Below are positions 33,733-41,246 of a stretch of DNA of 41,904 bases, in pieces. Positions within the stretch are counted from its first letter, which is position 1. Each line of letters opens with the position of its first letter. The stretch lies in the NCBI GenBank assembly GCA_004524565.1, contig SDNZ01000008.1, positions 1 to 41,904 of the forward strand, in the 5' to 3' direction. The translations under genes were made by a program, and so were the position numbers. Source of the stretch: Candidatus Thorarchaeota archaeon. GTDB lineage: Archaea; Asgardarchaeota; Thorarchaeia; Thorarchaeales; Thorarchaeaceae. The notes under the pieces are model-generated. The model was given only the letters and a program-made list of their open reading frames with translations, did no database searches and was not told where the DNA came from.

Positions 33733-34503
33733 ATGAGTGGATGCATAGACTTGACCGAAGCTAGTATTAAAGAAATATTCGACAGAATTTCAAAGATCAA
33801 ATCAGCTGGTGTCATTGAAAGATATGGATTCACTGAATTCCTAGCTTTTGCCAAAGAAGTACGAGATAGTGTTAGTGATGAGCTCTGGCTAGAGGTCGGT
33901 TGGGACATCCTAGAAGGAATGGGATTAGAGGAGTTTTATGGATGTGATTACGACATCTCAACAGCCTTAGAAAATATTCCTGAGAATTCTGATCTTGTGG
34001 ACATCCAGAGCTTCCTCAGACATACCTTGGTTGAAACACTCTTAGAACAATTCGATGCGGGAGGGACAACGGTGCTTCTAGATATTGGGAAGATGCTTGA
34101 AACTCCAGCAGCCATGCTCATACCTAGAATTGTAGAGCTTCGAAAGAAAGAGATAGAGAATCTAGTCGTTCCAATTGTAGGAAGGAAACTAGTTCTATAC
34201 GACGTGTACATGAATGAGATTGGCATGACAACAGAGCCACAGGACTCTGTGCATCTTGATGATCTTTGGATGACAGCTTATGGATTCCAAGTTTGTCTAT
34301 CTTTAGAAATGGGTCTTAGAACAACTCTAGATGGACTTCGAAAAATCGAGGTGGTTATGGAAAAGATTGGATTGCATCTTTCAGCGAAGATGGCTAATGA
34401 ACCTATTAGTAATCCAAAGCCACAGATGTCCAGAGCAATGTATTCCATCTTAATGAAAAGAGCAATGGGTACACGTAAGAAATCAGTAAAGAATATGTCA
34501 TAA
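33733..34503 (+). CDS. Soluble helical protein of unknown function
   Basis: 256 residues, largely alpha-helical, acidic in the N-terminal half and basic at the C-terminus (KRAMGTRKKSVKNMS). There is a short regular N-terminal region (TEASIKEIFDRISKIKSAGVIERYGFTEFLAFAKEV) and a Cys in FYGCDYD, but no motif I can assign. ATG at 33733 (MSGCIDL) with an AT-rich GGATAATAATAAAC near 33690 as likely promoter; no good SD. Convergent with the M24 gene (9 bp). I cannot place it in a family. Confidence 0.6.
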   Translation: MSGCIDLTEASIKEIFDRISKIKSAGVIERYGFTEFLAFAKEVRDSVSDELWLEVGWDILEGMGLEEFYGCDYDISTALENIPENSDLVDIQSFLRHTLVETLLEQFDAGGTTVLLDIGKMLETPAAMLIPRIVELRKKEIENLVVPIVGRKLVLYDVYMNEIGMTTEPQDSVHLDDLWMTAYGFQVCLSLEMGLRTTLDGLRKIEVVMEKIGLHLSAKMANEPISNPKPQMSRAMYSILMKRAMGTRKKSVKNMS

Positions 34504-34512
34504 AGGCAGATA

Positions 34513-35706
34513 TCATTCAATTATGAGTTCTGAAATCTCTCGGGGATACTTTGTAGTAATCTCTATTCCATCTTCAGTCACAACAAATGTATCGCTATGT
34601 CGGAACCCTCCCAGCCCTTGTTCATAAATTCCAGGTTCACATGAGAAGATCATTCCAGGTTGAAGAACATCTTCAGACCCAATGTCTAGGAAGGGGCGTT
34701 CATGTCCTTCCATACCAAGAGCATGGCCTGTATGATGACGAACCAGATGAAAGACGTTCTTTGCATTGAAGGCATCTCTTGCAGCCTTATCAACATCAGC
34801 ACATCTAACACCTGGACCAGCAGCTCCAAGAGCGGCATCCTGTGCAGCTAACATAGCTTCAAACAGTTCTGTTTGCCTTGCTGAAGGTTCTCCCATGAAC
34901 ATAGTTCGTTCAAGTTCTGCATGAATGCCATATACATCAGAAGATGCTCCTGTTACTAGGGTATCACCTTTTTTGAACATAAGACCTCTTGAGAGAGCAT
35001 GCGGAAAGTAAGAGTTGGGTCCTATCTGGCCGCGATACAGAGCAATTGCTGGAAACATAGAAAATCCAGTAGGTCGATATGTATCTCCTAATTCTTGAAC
35101 CATATCATGAGACCCCTGTGTACTCGCGCGTATTGTCACATCAATCTCGTTCGCTCCTAACTCTGTGAAATTTTGAAGATACTTGTGCGCTCTAGCTGCC
35201 CATTTGGAGGATTCTCGCATCAGCTCAATTTCTTCAGGTTCCTTGATGACGCGCATATCCATTATCATATCAGGAAGCTGTTTGAATTTTAAACCAGTGA
35301 CATCTTCCAGACTTGGACCCTTGTATCCCCAATAACCAGATGCACCTGCTGCCTCTGAAGCTACCTTATTGGATTGAATCTTTAGTTCTTTCATAAGATT
35401 CTCAGCTAAATGATACATAGGATGCTTAACATCAGGATATTCAAAATATGAGAAAACCTGAGAGACAAATGGTACCTGATGTTCCACATGGTCAATCTCC
35501 AATGAAGGTACGAAGAAATTCACTTCACCCTTGTGAAGAATAAGAATGATGGGTCGTTCGGTCGGAATAAAAGAAAGACCTGTAAGATAGAAGATGTTCT
35601 TTGAATTGAACACAAGGAAGGTTTCTAGGCCATCATCGTTCAATAGATTTTGAACTCGTTCGATTCGCTTCCTATGAATCTCAGGAGTGAGATATGTACG
35701 AGCCAT
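34513..35706 (-). CDS. M24-family peptidase-like (Xaa-Pro peptidase/creatinase) protein with altered metal ligands
   Basis: 397 residues: creatinase-type N-terminal domain (~5-140), then a pita-bread catalytic domain. HxxGH (HHTGHALGMEGHERP) and the CEPGIYEQGLGG Glu are present. Compared with prolidase, the first metal Asp is missing (TLVTGASSD in place of VDxGA), the second Asp is Glu (HAELERT for SDxTRT), and the last Glu is Ser (FRHSDT for RIEDT). Three of five dinuclear metal ligands are therefore changed, as in non-metal M24 members such as creatinase. It may be a C-N hydrolase instead of an aminopeptidase. TTTAAG near 35739 gives a short leader before ATG 35706. Confidence 0.85.
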   Translation of the reverse strand: MARTYLTPEIHRKRIERVQNLLNDDGLETFLVFNSKNIFYLTGLSFIPTERPIILILHKGEVNFFVPSLEIDHVEHQVPFVSQVFSYFEYPDVKHPMYHLAENLMKELKIQSNKVASEAAGASGYWGYKGPSLEDVTGLKFKQLPDMIMDMRVIKEPEEIELMRESSKWAARAHKYLQNFTELGANEIDVTIRASTQGSHDMVQELGDTYRPTGFSMFPAIALYRGQIGPNSYFPHALSRGLMFKKGDTLVTGASSDVYGIHAELERTMFMGEPSARQTELFEAMLAAQDAALGAAGPGVRCADVDKAARDAFNAKNVFHLVRHHTGHALGMEGHERPFLDIGSEDVLQPGMIFSCEPGIYEQGLGGFRHSDTFVVTEDGIEITTKYPREISELIIE

Positions 35707-35751
35707 CTAGACCACAGATCAGTCGTTGCGAATTCAGACTTAAAGATGCTT

Positions 35752-35797
35752 GTAAAAAAGAAAGAAAGTGACGGGCAATCCAGAGGACACCCGACAC
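35752..35797 (-). terminator. Hairpin terminator after the SSB gene
   Basis: On the minus strand GTG.CGGG (35797-35790) pairs with CCCG.CAC (35775-35768) around a T-T mismatch, and TTTCTTTCTTTTTT follows immediately. It sits 37 nt beyond the SSB stop. Confidence 0.6.
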
Positions 35798-35833
35798 ATC
35801 ATCTTGCAATAGTTGTGAAGTATTTTGTGCTAA

Positions 35834-36391
35834 CTAGTATCTACGACGTCTGTCGCCGCCACCACCGCGGTCTCTGCCACCGCCACCATAGCCACCGCCA
35901 CCACGGTCTCTGCCACCATAGCCACCGCCACCACCGTAGCCACCACCACCGCGGTCTCTACCGCCGCCACCATAGCCACCGCCACCGCCACCGTAACGTC
36001 GTCGGGGGCGATCATCTTCGTGCTCTTCAGCTGACATATCTACTTCCATGTTTACTTCTTCAATAGCTTCCTCAGCTTCAGCTAGCTCACCGTACTTACC
36101 TACATTCAAACGTAGATTCCCTCGAAAGAGACCTGTGTATCCGTTCTTCAAGAGGTATGTTGAACCTGCTGCGACTGCATCGATAGTATCATCCCAGAGA
36201 GGAACCTGTACAATTCCAGTTGAATCACCCACCGTGATATCTGCGACTCGGTGTGTGCTGCCATCTCCTCGGGAAGTAACTTCGCGTTCTTCGCCTATTT
36301 CGACTACTTTGAAGGTGATTGTAATATTCTTCATTCGTGGCTTAAGTTCTGCCACAGTTGCTTCTATTGGTTCTCGTTCTTGATAACCCAT
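35834..36391 (-). CDS. RPA-like OB-fold single-stranded DNA-binding protein with RGG tail
   Basis: 185 residues. Residues ~8-110 form one OB fold of the archaeal SSB/RPA type: MKNITITFKVVEIGEEREV, STHRVADITVGDSTGIVQVPLWDDTID, and AGSTYLLKNGYTGLFRGNLRLNVGKYGELAE, the final strand having the family NxxKYGxLxE pattern. An acidic linker (EEAIEEVNMEVDMSAEEHEDD) leads into a ~55-residue tail of GGGGYGGGG and RDRGGGG repeats ending RRRRY. Single-stranded DNA binding in replication and repair is expected; the RGG tail may bind nucleic acid or promote condensation. ATG 36391 has GAGAGATTTAC upstream. Confidence 0.9.
   Translation of the reverse strand: MGYQEREPIEATVAELKPRMKNITITFKVVEIGEEREVTSRGDGSTHRVADITVGDSTGIVQVPLWDDTIDAVAAGSTYLLKNGYTGLFRGNLRLNVGKYGELAEAEEAIEEVNMEVDMSAEEHEDDRPRRRYGGGGGGYGGGGRDRGGGGYGGGGGYGGRDRGGGGYGGGGRDRGGGGDRRRRY
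35838..36005 (-). repeat. G+C-rich in-frame repeat encoding the Gly/Arg/Tyr tail of SSB
   Basis: Imperfect tandem copies of a unit coding GGGGYGGGGRDR, seen on the + strand as recurrent ccaccgccaccatagccacc segments. It is by far the most G+C-rich stretch in the window. It is a coding low-complexity repeat and not a CRISPR array: there are no unique spacers. Confidence 0.85.
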
Positions 36392-36668
36392 TGTAAATCT
36401 CTCGCTCTAGCGATTAACAGGCGATGTCTCAAAACTAGCGATGTTCTTCCTTGGATGTACGAAACGGGAATGTCCCCTCACGAAACCATATCTGAAAAGT
36501 GCTCGTTGTTATGTAGCCTGCACATCTTCGCTGGGTATGTTTCCTTATTATCTTGTTTATTTTGTAGTTTTTTAGCAACACTTACTTCACAATGTTAGCC
36601 TATGACACTGACTAGCCTTTCAAGCGGAATCTCTCTACTTTTGTTTACAATTGGCGTTGTTGGAATGG
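36392..36668. other. Gene-free intergenic stretch between divergent SSB gene and envelope operon
   Basis: About 280 bp with no convincing ORF on either strand; track ORFs here are shadows of SSB. On the SSB side ATCGC occurs three times within ~45 bp (two of them ATCGCTAG), possibly a regulatory repeat. T-rich stretches (ttatcttgtttattttgtagttttttag) occur near 36548-36575. No clear TATA box for SSB is visible. Confidence 0.4.
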
Positions 36669-36721
36669 TTTATATATACAGAACGTAAGGGAATATCAGA
36701 ACGTTCCGTAATTACGGAACG
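36669..36721 (+). promoter_or_regulatory. Strong TATA box plus 20-bp palindromic operator of the envelope operon
   Basis: TTTATATATA (36669-36678) is the best TATA box in the window. CGTTCCGTAATTACGGAACG at 36702-36721 is a perfect 20-bp palindrome sitting on the predicted transcription start, and CAGAACGT occurs both at 36679 and at 36697. The layout is that of a repressor site blocking initiation of the operon at 36729-40999, which ends in its own winged-helix regulator. Confidence 0.8.
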
Positions 36722-36728
36722 ATAAAAC

Positions 36729-37088
36729 GTGGAAAGTAAAATGTACAACGCACGGATTAGGAAAAAAGAGATTCCTCAAGGAGTTCAGTCATCGGAGTTG
36801 AATATCTCTGTAAGACGAACTCTGAATCACGGTGCCATTCGTATGATGGCTGCAGTTGTGGCTACAGGACTACTTGGATATGTAGTGTATCTGCTACCCA
36901 CACTAGCATTGTTTGTGATACCAGGAATGTTGGCTCTTGTTGAGAGAATCTACAATGAATCTAGATACGTTCAATATGTGAGATATCGCACACCCATCAA
37001 GAATGAACACTTGGATGATACAGAAAAATTAGCAGAGAGACTACGAATCCATTTAGCTGAGAATCATGGTCTCTCAATAATCGTTTAG
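36729..37088 (+). CDS. Small two-helix membrane protein, first gene of envelope operon
   Basis: 119 residues from GTG 36729; ATG 36741 (residue 5) is the likelier alternative. The N-terminal ~35 residues are hydrophilic (ARIRKKEIPQGVQSSELNISVRR), then two hydrophobic helices (residues ~38-60 and ~60-75: AVVATGLLGYVVYLL, LALFVIPGMLALV), then a charged tail (TPIKNEHLDDTEKLAERLRIHLAENHG). No family recognised. It follows the palindromic operator by 7 bp and precedes the next membrane gene by 14 bp, so it heads a 4-kb transcript. Confidence 0.7.
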   Translation: MESKMYNARIRKKEIPQGVQSSELNISVRRTLNHGAIRMMAAVVATGLLGYVVYLLPTLALFVIPGMLALVERIYNESRYVQYVRYRTPIKNEHLDDTEKLAERLRIHLAENHGLSIIV

Positions 37089-37102
37089 GAGAGAGATACA
37101 GG

Positions 37103-38026
37103 ATGATGGCGTTTCTCGAATTCACTCTGGATCAAGCGACAATCATAGCAATATTGTTACCCATTGTAGCTGTGTGTGTGTCTATCATTGTTATTCCATG
37201 GATGAAGAACGGGTCAGGGAGTAAATTTCGAAGATATCTGTCTTACTTGATCAATCCTCCAGCAATAGGTACTAACCAAACAGACATTCCAGAAAGTGAA
37301 ACAGAACAAGCAGATACAACAGTGAGGCGAGAAGATAAAGTCAGACTTTACTTTTATTATCTGGCGATTGTATTGTTCTTGGTCAGTTTCATAATTGGTG
37401 AATTCTACGAAGTTATGATTGATCTTTCACTTCCTGTGAATCAAGGAAGCACTGGAGAATTTAGAACTGTTACCAGTATTATATTACAGAGTCCTTTCAA
37501 CGCAGGTTGGATTGGTGTATTGCCATGGGTTGGTTTCTCTTCATATCATGAGACTTGGAACTGGATATTATTCACAACTGCACTCACAGATAATCCCCAT
37601 TTTCTCTCAACACTTGTCACTGTATTGGTACCTATCTCAATTGTTGTTGGTTGTGTCTTTCTTGCACCTCTGACAATCAGGAGTATTCGTCATTCATTCC
37701 TCCCCTCCATGTTCTTCTTTATGACGGGAATGACCATATTCACAAAAGCAGCTTTAGGTTATTTTGCAGGAGCATTGAAACTGCTATTTTCAAGCATAGA
37801 GTACCAATACCTCAACGTAGCAGTCACGGGTAACATGATTCCCAATTTTAGTGGAGTGATGACAAGTTGCATTCTGTTGGTCTTACCAATGTATGTTCTT
37901 TTTGTTGTTCTTGGTCGTAAATTGTGGAACGTGTATTATACGGACTCCGAGTCAAAAACCTGGTTCACAGTGTATATCACTCTGAGCTTCTGGATTGGGC
38001 TTATTCTTATGGTCGTGGTGGTGTAA
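37103..38026 (+). CDS. Polytopic membrane protein of envelope operon, unknown function
   Basis: 307 residues with about 7 hydrophobic segments. After the first helix (ATIIAILLPIVAVCVSIIVIPW) comes a cytosolic/polar loop (NPPAIGTNQTDIPESETEQADTTVRRED), then helices near 92-110, 130-150, 172-195, 205-228, 245-272 and 284-305. An external loop SPFNAGWIGVLPWVGFSSYHETWNWILF is rich in Trp. I recognise no transporter or enzyme signature. The start is ATG 37103 or 37106, with GGATG upstream. Only 3 bp separate it from the exported hydrolase gene, so the two are coupled. Confidence 0.7.
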   Translation: MMAFLEFTLDQATIIAILLPIVAVCVSIIVIPWMKNGSGSKFRRYLSYLINPPAIGTNQTDIPESETEQADTTVRREDKVRLYFYYLAIVLFLVSFIIGEFYEVMIDLSLPVNQGSTGEFRTVTSIILQSPFNAGWIGVLPWVGFSSYHETWNWILFTTALTDNPHFLSTLVTVLVPISIVVGCVFLAPLTIRSIRHSFLPSMFFFMTGMTIFTKAALGYFAGALKLLFSSIEYQYLNVAVTGNMIPNFSGVMTSCILLVLPMYVLFVVLGRKLWNVYYTDSESKTWFTVYITLSFWIGLILMVVVV

Positions 38027-38029
38027 AAA

Positions 38030-39268
38030 ATGAACAAAGGAAAAATTGCACTTTCAATTATCTCAATCATTGCGATTCTACTATTGATGCCAATTACGCC
38101 AGCTCAGGGTTACACAGTAGCACAAACCGATGTGATACGTGATTATTGGCCCACTGATCAATGGTTGAACACAACTCCTGAAGAACAGGGTTTGAACTCA
38201 GCTCAACTTGACCGTATTGACGAAATCATTACCGAAAACGGAATAGAAATTGACTCCGTCATTGTAGTCAAGAACGGGTATATTGTCTATGAGAAATATT
38301 ACAATTACTGGTCTCAATATATGACCCATACAATTCAGTCTTGCACAAAGAGCTTTATGTCTGCGCTCATTGGAATAGCTATTGATAAAGGATACATCCA
38401 TAATGTGAGTCAACGAGTTATCGATTTCTTCCCAAATTATACGATTGATAATTGGGATTCTAGAAAGGAGAATATTACTCTATACCACCTACTTACTATG
38501 TCATCTGGACTCGAATTTCATGAAGTTGATATTCCATATGAGGAACCAGAAAATGATCTGTTTGCTATGTATCGATCTGACAACATGTGGCAATATGTAT
38601 TGGATAGACCGATGGAATACAATCCGGGCGAACATTGGTCATACAATTCCGGCGGAATAGAGCTCCTAGGAGGGATTATTGAGAAGACCACAGGATATAG
38701 TGTCCCGGATTTCGCTGAGGAATTCCTGTTCGATCCAATTGGGATTGACTACTTCACTTGGTGGCGAGTTCCAGCAAGTGGTCAATATGGATGCGGAGGA
38801 GGATTAAATCTAAGACCAAGAGATATGGCACGTTTCGGGTATCTCTATTTAAACAATGGAACCTGGAATGATATTCAGGTTGTTTCATCGGAATGGGTCA
38901 ATGTTTCAACCCCTGCAAGGTATGATACTGGCGGATATTACACCTATGGCTACACCTGGTGGTCAATACCTGGAACAACATTCTATGAGGCAACTGGGCA
39001 TTACGAACAGAAGATATTCATCCTTCCAGAACATGATATCGTAGTCACTTTCACTGGTGATATCCAAGATGAGGATTGGCACCCATCGGATTACTTTGTT
39101 ATGGAATACGTGATACCTTCAACAGAAGATGAAAGCAATTCAGTGAATCCAGTGTTCATCATCAATCTATCGATTTTGGCGATTCTAATCGCACCGATAC
39201 CATTGGTAATTGTTAGGCGACGAACGGTGGTATCTCAATCTCCATCTAGGAGGGAAAATCATGCTTAA
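38030..39268 (+). CDS. Exported serine hydrolase of the class C beta-lactamase/penicillin-binding-like family
   Basis: 412 residues. Signal peptide MNKGKIALSIISIIAILLLMPITPAQG, then the beta-lactamase fold: nucleophile motif SCTK (Ser104, Lys107), YNSGGIELLGGIIEK as the Tyr motif, and GHYEQKIFILPEHDIVVTFTGD as the third (HxG-like) motif. A C-terminal membrane helix (~385-402) with a basic RRR stop-transfer anchors it outside the cell. Archaea lack peptidoglycan, so a role as esterase, D-aminopeptidase or amide hydrolase on the surface is likelier than antibiotic resistance. It is the central gene of the palindrome-controlled operon. Confidence 0.92.
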   Translation: MNKGKIALSIISIIAILLLMPITPAQGYTVAQTDVIRDYWPTDQWLNTTPEEQGLNSAQLDRIDEIITENGIEIDSVIVVKNGYIVYEKYYNYWSQYMTHTIQSCTKSFMSALIGIAIDKGYIHNVSQRVIDFFPNYTIDNWDSRKENITLYHLLTMSSGLEFHEVDIPYEEPENDLFAMYRSDNMWQYVLDRPMEYNPGEHWSYNSGGIELLGGIIEKTTGYSVPDFAEEFLFDPIGIDYFTWWRVPASGQYGCGGGLNLRPRDMARFGYLYLNNGTWNDIQVVSSEWVNVSTPARYDTGGYYTYGYTWWSIPGTTFYEATGHYEQKIFILPEHDIVVTFTGDIQDEDWHPSDYFVMEYVIPSTEDESNSVNPVFIINLSILAILIAPIPLVIVRRRTVVSQSPSRRENHA

Positions 39269-39395
39269 GCTGAGAACAGCGGTATTGTATACTCCACTTG
39301 GACTCCACAATGTTCTCACTATCTCCAAGGTGGCTGCGCCTCTCTCAAGCGGAGCCACCTTTTCTTTAGATCCCAATTTACTTTCAAAGTGGTGA
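39261..39395 (+). CDS. Small ORF (44 residues) coupled between hydrolase and membrane gene
   Basis: ATG 39261 lies 6 nt after a perfect AGGAGGG and overlaps the hydrolase stop (ATGCTTAA). The frame ends at TGA 39393-39395, 4 nt before the next gene's ATG 39400. The peptide (MLKLRTAVLYTPLGLHNVLTI...) has a mildly hydrophobic start and no known match. The excellent SD, exact overlap and snug fit argue that it is translated. A strong hairpin lies inside it, so it could be a leader-like peptide that tunes expression of downstream genes. The track extends this frame from 39210, inside the hydrolase, which I reject. Confidence 0.5.
   Translation: MLKLRTAVLYTPLGLHNVLTISKVAAPLSSGATFSLDPNLLSKW
39327..39370 (+). 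terminator. Hairpin with U-run inside the small ORF (attenuator-like or partial terminator)
   Basis: AAGGTGGCT (39327-39335) and AGCCACCTT (39353-39361) form a perfect 9-bp stem with a 17-nt loop, directly followed by TTTCTTT. It lies within the translated small ORF and ~40 bp before the next gene, so it could reduce read-through from the first three genes into the last two. Confidence 0.6.
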
Positions 39396-39399
39396 TACT

Positions 39400-40377
39400 A
39401 TGAGTTGGTCGAAAAATAATAATGAACCTAAAAAACGAAAACCGAAGACACCTCAGGGAATTTCGGCAATGTCAAAGGATCTCTACTTGGGATTCAAATT
39501 TGCTGTGAATCATTTTCTATCATATTTCTTGGCTATGTTAGGAATTGTCATATTGACAGTGATCATGGTAATTGTGGTTCTTCTCTTCATTGTTGTCCCC
39601 TTGATTCTCTTTGTAGGATTACCTGCGATTATTGCATGGGTAACATCATTCAGTATTGAAGTAGGAACTCTTGAGGGCACTATGCTCATAGCGATAGTCC
39701 TTATGATTGTCATGCCGATTCTTGGACCGTTCTTCATAGCTTATGGATCCCTGTACGGTATGTCAAGGGAGATAATTGAGAGTGAATCTACATCTGCAGA
39801 GTCAGCTTTCTCATGGTACAGGAAGAGAGGTCTTTCACTTGCAGGTGGGGGAATAATCCATTTCATTGTTTCTCTCGCTCCTTTCTTGATTGCGATATAT
39901 GCGATTTTTGCTACACCGATTCCAGTTCCTACTAATGAATCATTGAGACTGATTCTTCCTGTAGGTTTCATCTGGGTCATTCTCTCAAATGGTATGTTAT
40001 CTTTGACATTTCCAGGTATCATTGATGGATTGTCAGCTGCAGGGGCAGCGAAACGTTCTGTTAGACTCTGCTGTAGATCTCCTGGCAGGGTGCTTGGATC
40101 ATGGTCGGTCTTCGTAGTATTGATTGGTGTTCCGATTATGTCATTTATTGATGACCCATTATTCGATTGGATTTCATTTATTCCGGATGGATTCTTGGAA
40201 CCCTACACACTTGTAATTGCCTTACTAATATTGTTCTTAGTTCTTCCAGCAATGTCAATCACATTCTCAAGAATATACTTGATTCTAACAGCTCAGGATG
40301 AGTCTGTTTATGATAATGACGATGATAACAACGAGGATTACACGATTAAGTTGGAGGTAGATTACGACGAATCCTAA
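39400..40377 (+). CDS. Polytopic membrane protein of envelope operon (DUF4013-like pattern)
   Basis: 325 residues. A basic N-terminus (SKNNNEPKKRKPKTPQG) leads to SKDLYLGFKFAVNHFLSYFLAMLGIVILTVIM. About 6-7 hydrophobic segments follow and a very acidic C-terminal tail (DNDDDNNEDYTIKLEVDYDES). The long N-terminal helix pair and central FPGIIDGLSAAGAAKRSVRLCCRSPGRVLGSWSVFVV segment resemble the DUF4013/glycerophosphoryl-diester-phosphodiesterase membrane-domain type, but I hold this lightly. ATG 39400 has GGTGAT ~4 nt upstream. Its 3' end overlaps the extended reading frame of the regulator. Confidence 0.65.
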   Translation: MSWSKNNNEPKKRKPKTPQGISAMSKDLYLGFKFAVNHFLSYFLAMLGIVILTVIMVIVVLLFIVVPLILFVGLPAIIAWVTSFSIEVGTLEGTMLIAIVLMIVMPILGPFFIAYGSLYGMSREIIESESTSAESAFSWYRKRGLSLAGGGIIHFIVSLAPFLIAIYAIFATPIPVPTNESLRLILPVGFIWVILSNGMLSLTFPGIIDGLSAAGAAKRSVRLCCRSPGRVLGSWSVFVVLIGVPIMSFIDDPLFDWISFIPDGFLEPYTLVIALLILFLVLPAMSITFSRIYLILTAQDESVYDNDDDNNEDYTIKLEVDYDES

Positions 40378-40999
40378 GACCACCCCTCCTGCAATCAAAG
40401 AGTATGTAGTCATATCTAACCTGAAAACTATCAAGCTTCTCCTTGATCGTACTCGAGCAGATATCGTCTTCAAATATTTGGTACATGACGAAATGACTGT
40501 GAAACAACTTTCAGATGCAATGGGCAAAAAACCCGGAACTGTTCTTCATCATGTGCAAAAACTCAACAGTGCGGGGATCATTGAGATGGTCAGGACTCAT
40601 GAAACAACTCGAGGGATTGTTGAACGGTACTACAGAGCAATAGCAAGGGAGTATCGATTGGGAATCACTGAGATGATGAGATCGCGTGTAAAAACCACAT
40701 CTCCTAGAAATCCTATCCAATCAACTGTTATAGGACTATCCTCTCTAGGAATTGTCATTTCAGAAGGAGATATGAAACGAGCAAGGGAATTACTGACAAG
40801 AATGACTGAGATCGAAGACAAGATTGAGAATGTCATCAACAGACCAGATAATACAGAATTTCAGAGTTTACCATCATCAATTAGAATTGATGTAATGAAA
40901 AACATGCAACGTTTCCTCTTGTCAAAGAATAGCACATACAACGAACTACTCAGCGAATGGCACGATTTGCTCTCTCAGTACCTCAATGGAAAGAGCTAG
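40361..40999 (+). CDS. ArsR/TrmB-type winged-helix regulator with apparently non-canonical start
   Basis: The track starts at TTG 40478, in the middle of the DNA-binding domain. The open frame runs upstream without a stop to 40361 and encodes IKEYVVISNLKTIKLLLDRTRADIVFKYLVHDEMTVKQLSDAMGKKPGTVLHHVQKLNSAGII; the first part is plainly helix 1-2 of the winged helix. No ATG, GTG or TTG occurs in the 39 extra codons. GGAGGT (40353-40358) lies just before ATT 40361, ACG 40364 and ACG 40367, so initiation at a rare codon or coupling to the overlapping upstream gene is likely. A C-terminal coiled-coil region (~120-205) probably dimerises. It is last in the operon and a candidate for the operator at 36702. 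Confidence 0.75.
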   Translation: MTTNPKTTPPAIKEYVVISNLKTIKLLLDRTRADIVFKYLVHDEMTVKQLSDAMGKKPGTVLHHVQKLNSAGIIEMVRTHETTRGIVERYYRAIAREYRLGITEMMRSRVKTTSPRNPIQSTVIGLSSLGIVISEGDMKRARELLTRMTEIEDKIENVINRPDNTEFQSLPSSIRIDVMKNMQRFLLSKNSTYNELLSEWHDLLSQYLNGKS

Positions 41000-41010
41000 A
41001 GCAAACCGTG

Positions 41011-41028
41011 TTCTTTTCTTTTCTTCTA
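41011..41028 (+). terminator. Polypyrimidine tract after the envelope operon
   Basis: GTTCTTTTCTTTTCTTCT follows 12 nt after the regulator stop. U-rich tracts without a hairpin are typical archaeal terminators. The rest of 41000-41246 has no gene I accept. Confidence 0.5.
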
Positions 41029-41246
41029 GAAATCTTAGAGCAAGTACTTCAAGCTATAAGCAAAAATACACTCTTCATAATTCCAGTCAAATTGATTGCC
41101 TCTCCAACATGGAGGATATTTCGCAAGTGGTTAAAATCTCAATATATCTCATTTTCTAAGAGTAACCTAAAAAATCGACACAATCCTTACAAGAGGAATT
41201 AAGCTGCTCTTGAACTCTCAGATAGAATGGAAGTGACCCATAGATA

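Noticed and set aside
35838-36005. Regularly repeated G+C-rich segments that resemble a CRISPR or satellite repeat
   Set aside because: The repeats are contiguous, imperfect and in the SSB reading frame, with no unique spacers; they encode the Gly/Arg/Tyr tail.
36251-36598. Plus-strand ORF overlapping the SSB start
   Set aside because: Most of it is antisense to SSB, its composition is not protein-like and no initiation signal is present.
37924-38142. Alternative-frame ORF across the hydrolase signal peptide
   Set aside because: The hydrolase frame has a clear signal peptide and catalytic motifs; this frame is a shadow.
40957-41202. ORF of 81 codons following the winged-helix regulator
   Set aside because: It starts inside the regulator, spans a polypyrimidine terminator-like tract and has no SD; the sequence looks like translated intergenic DNA.
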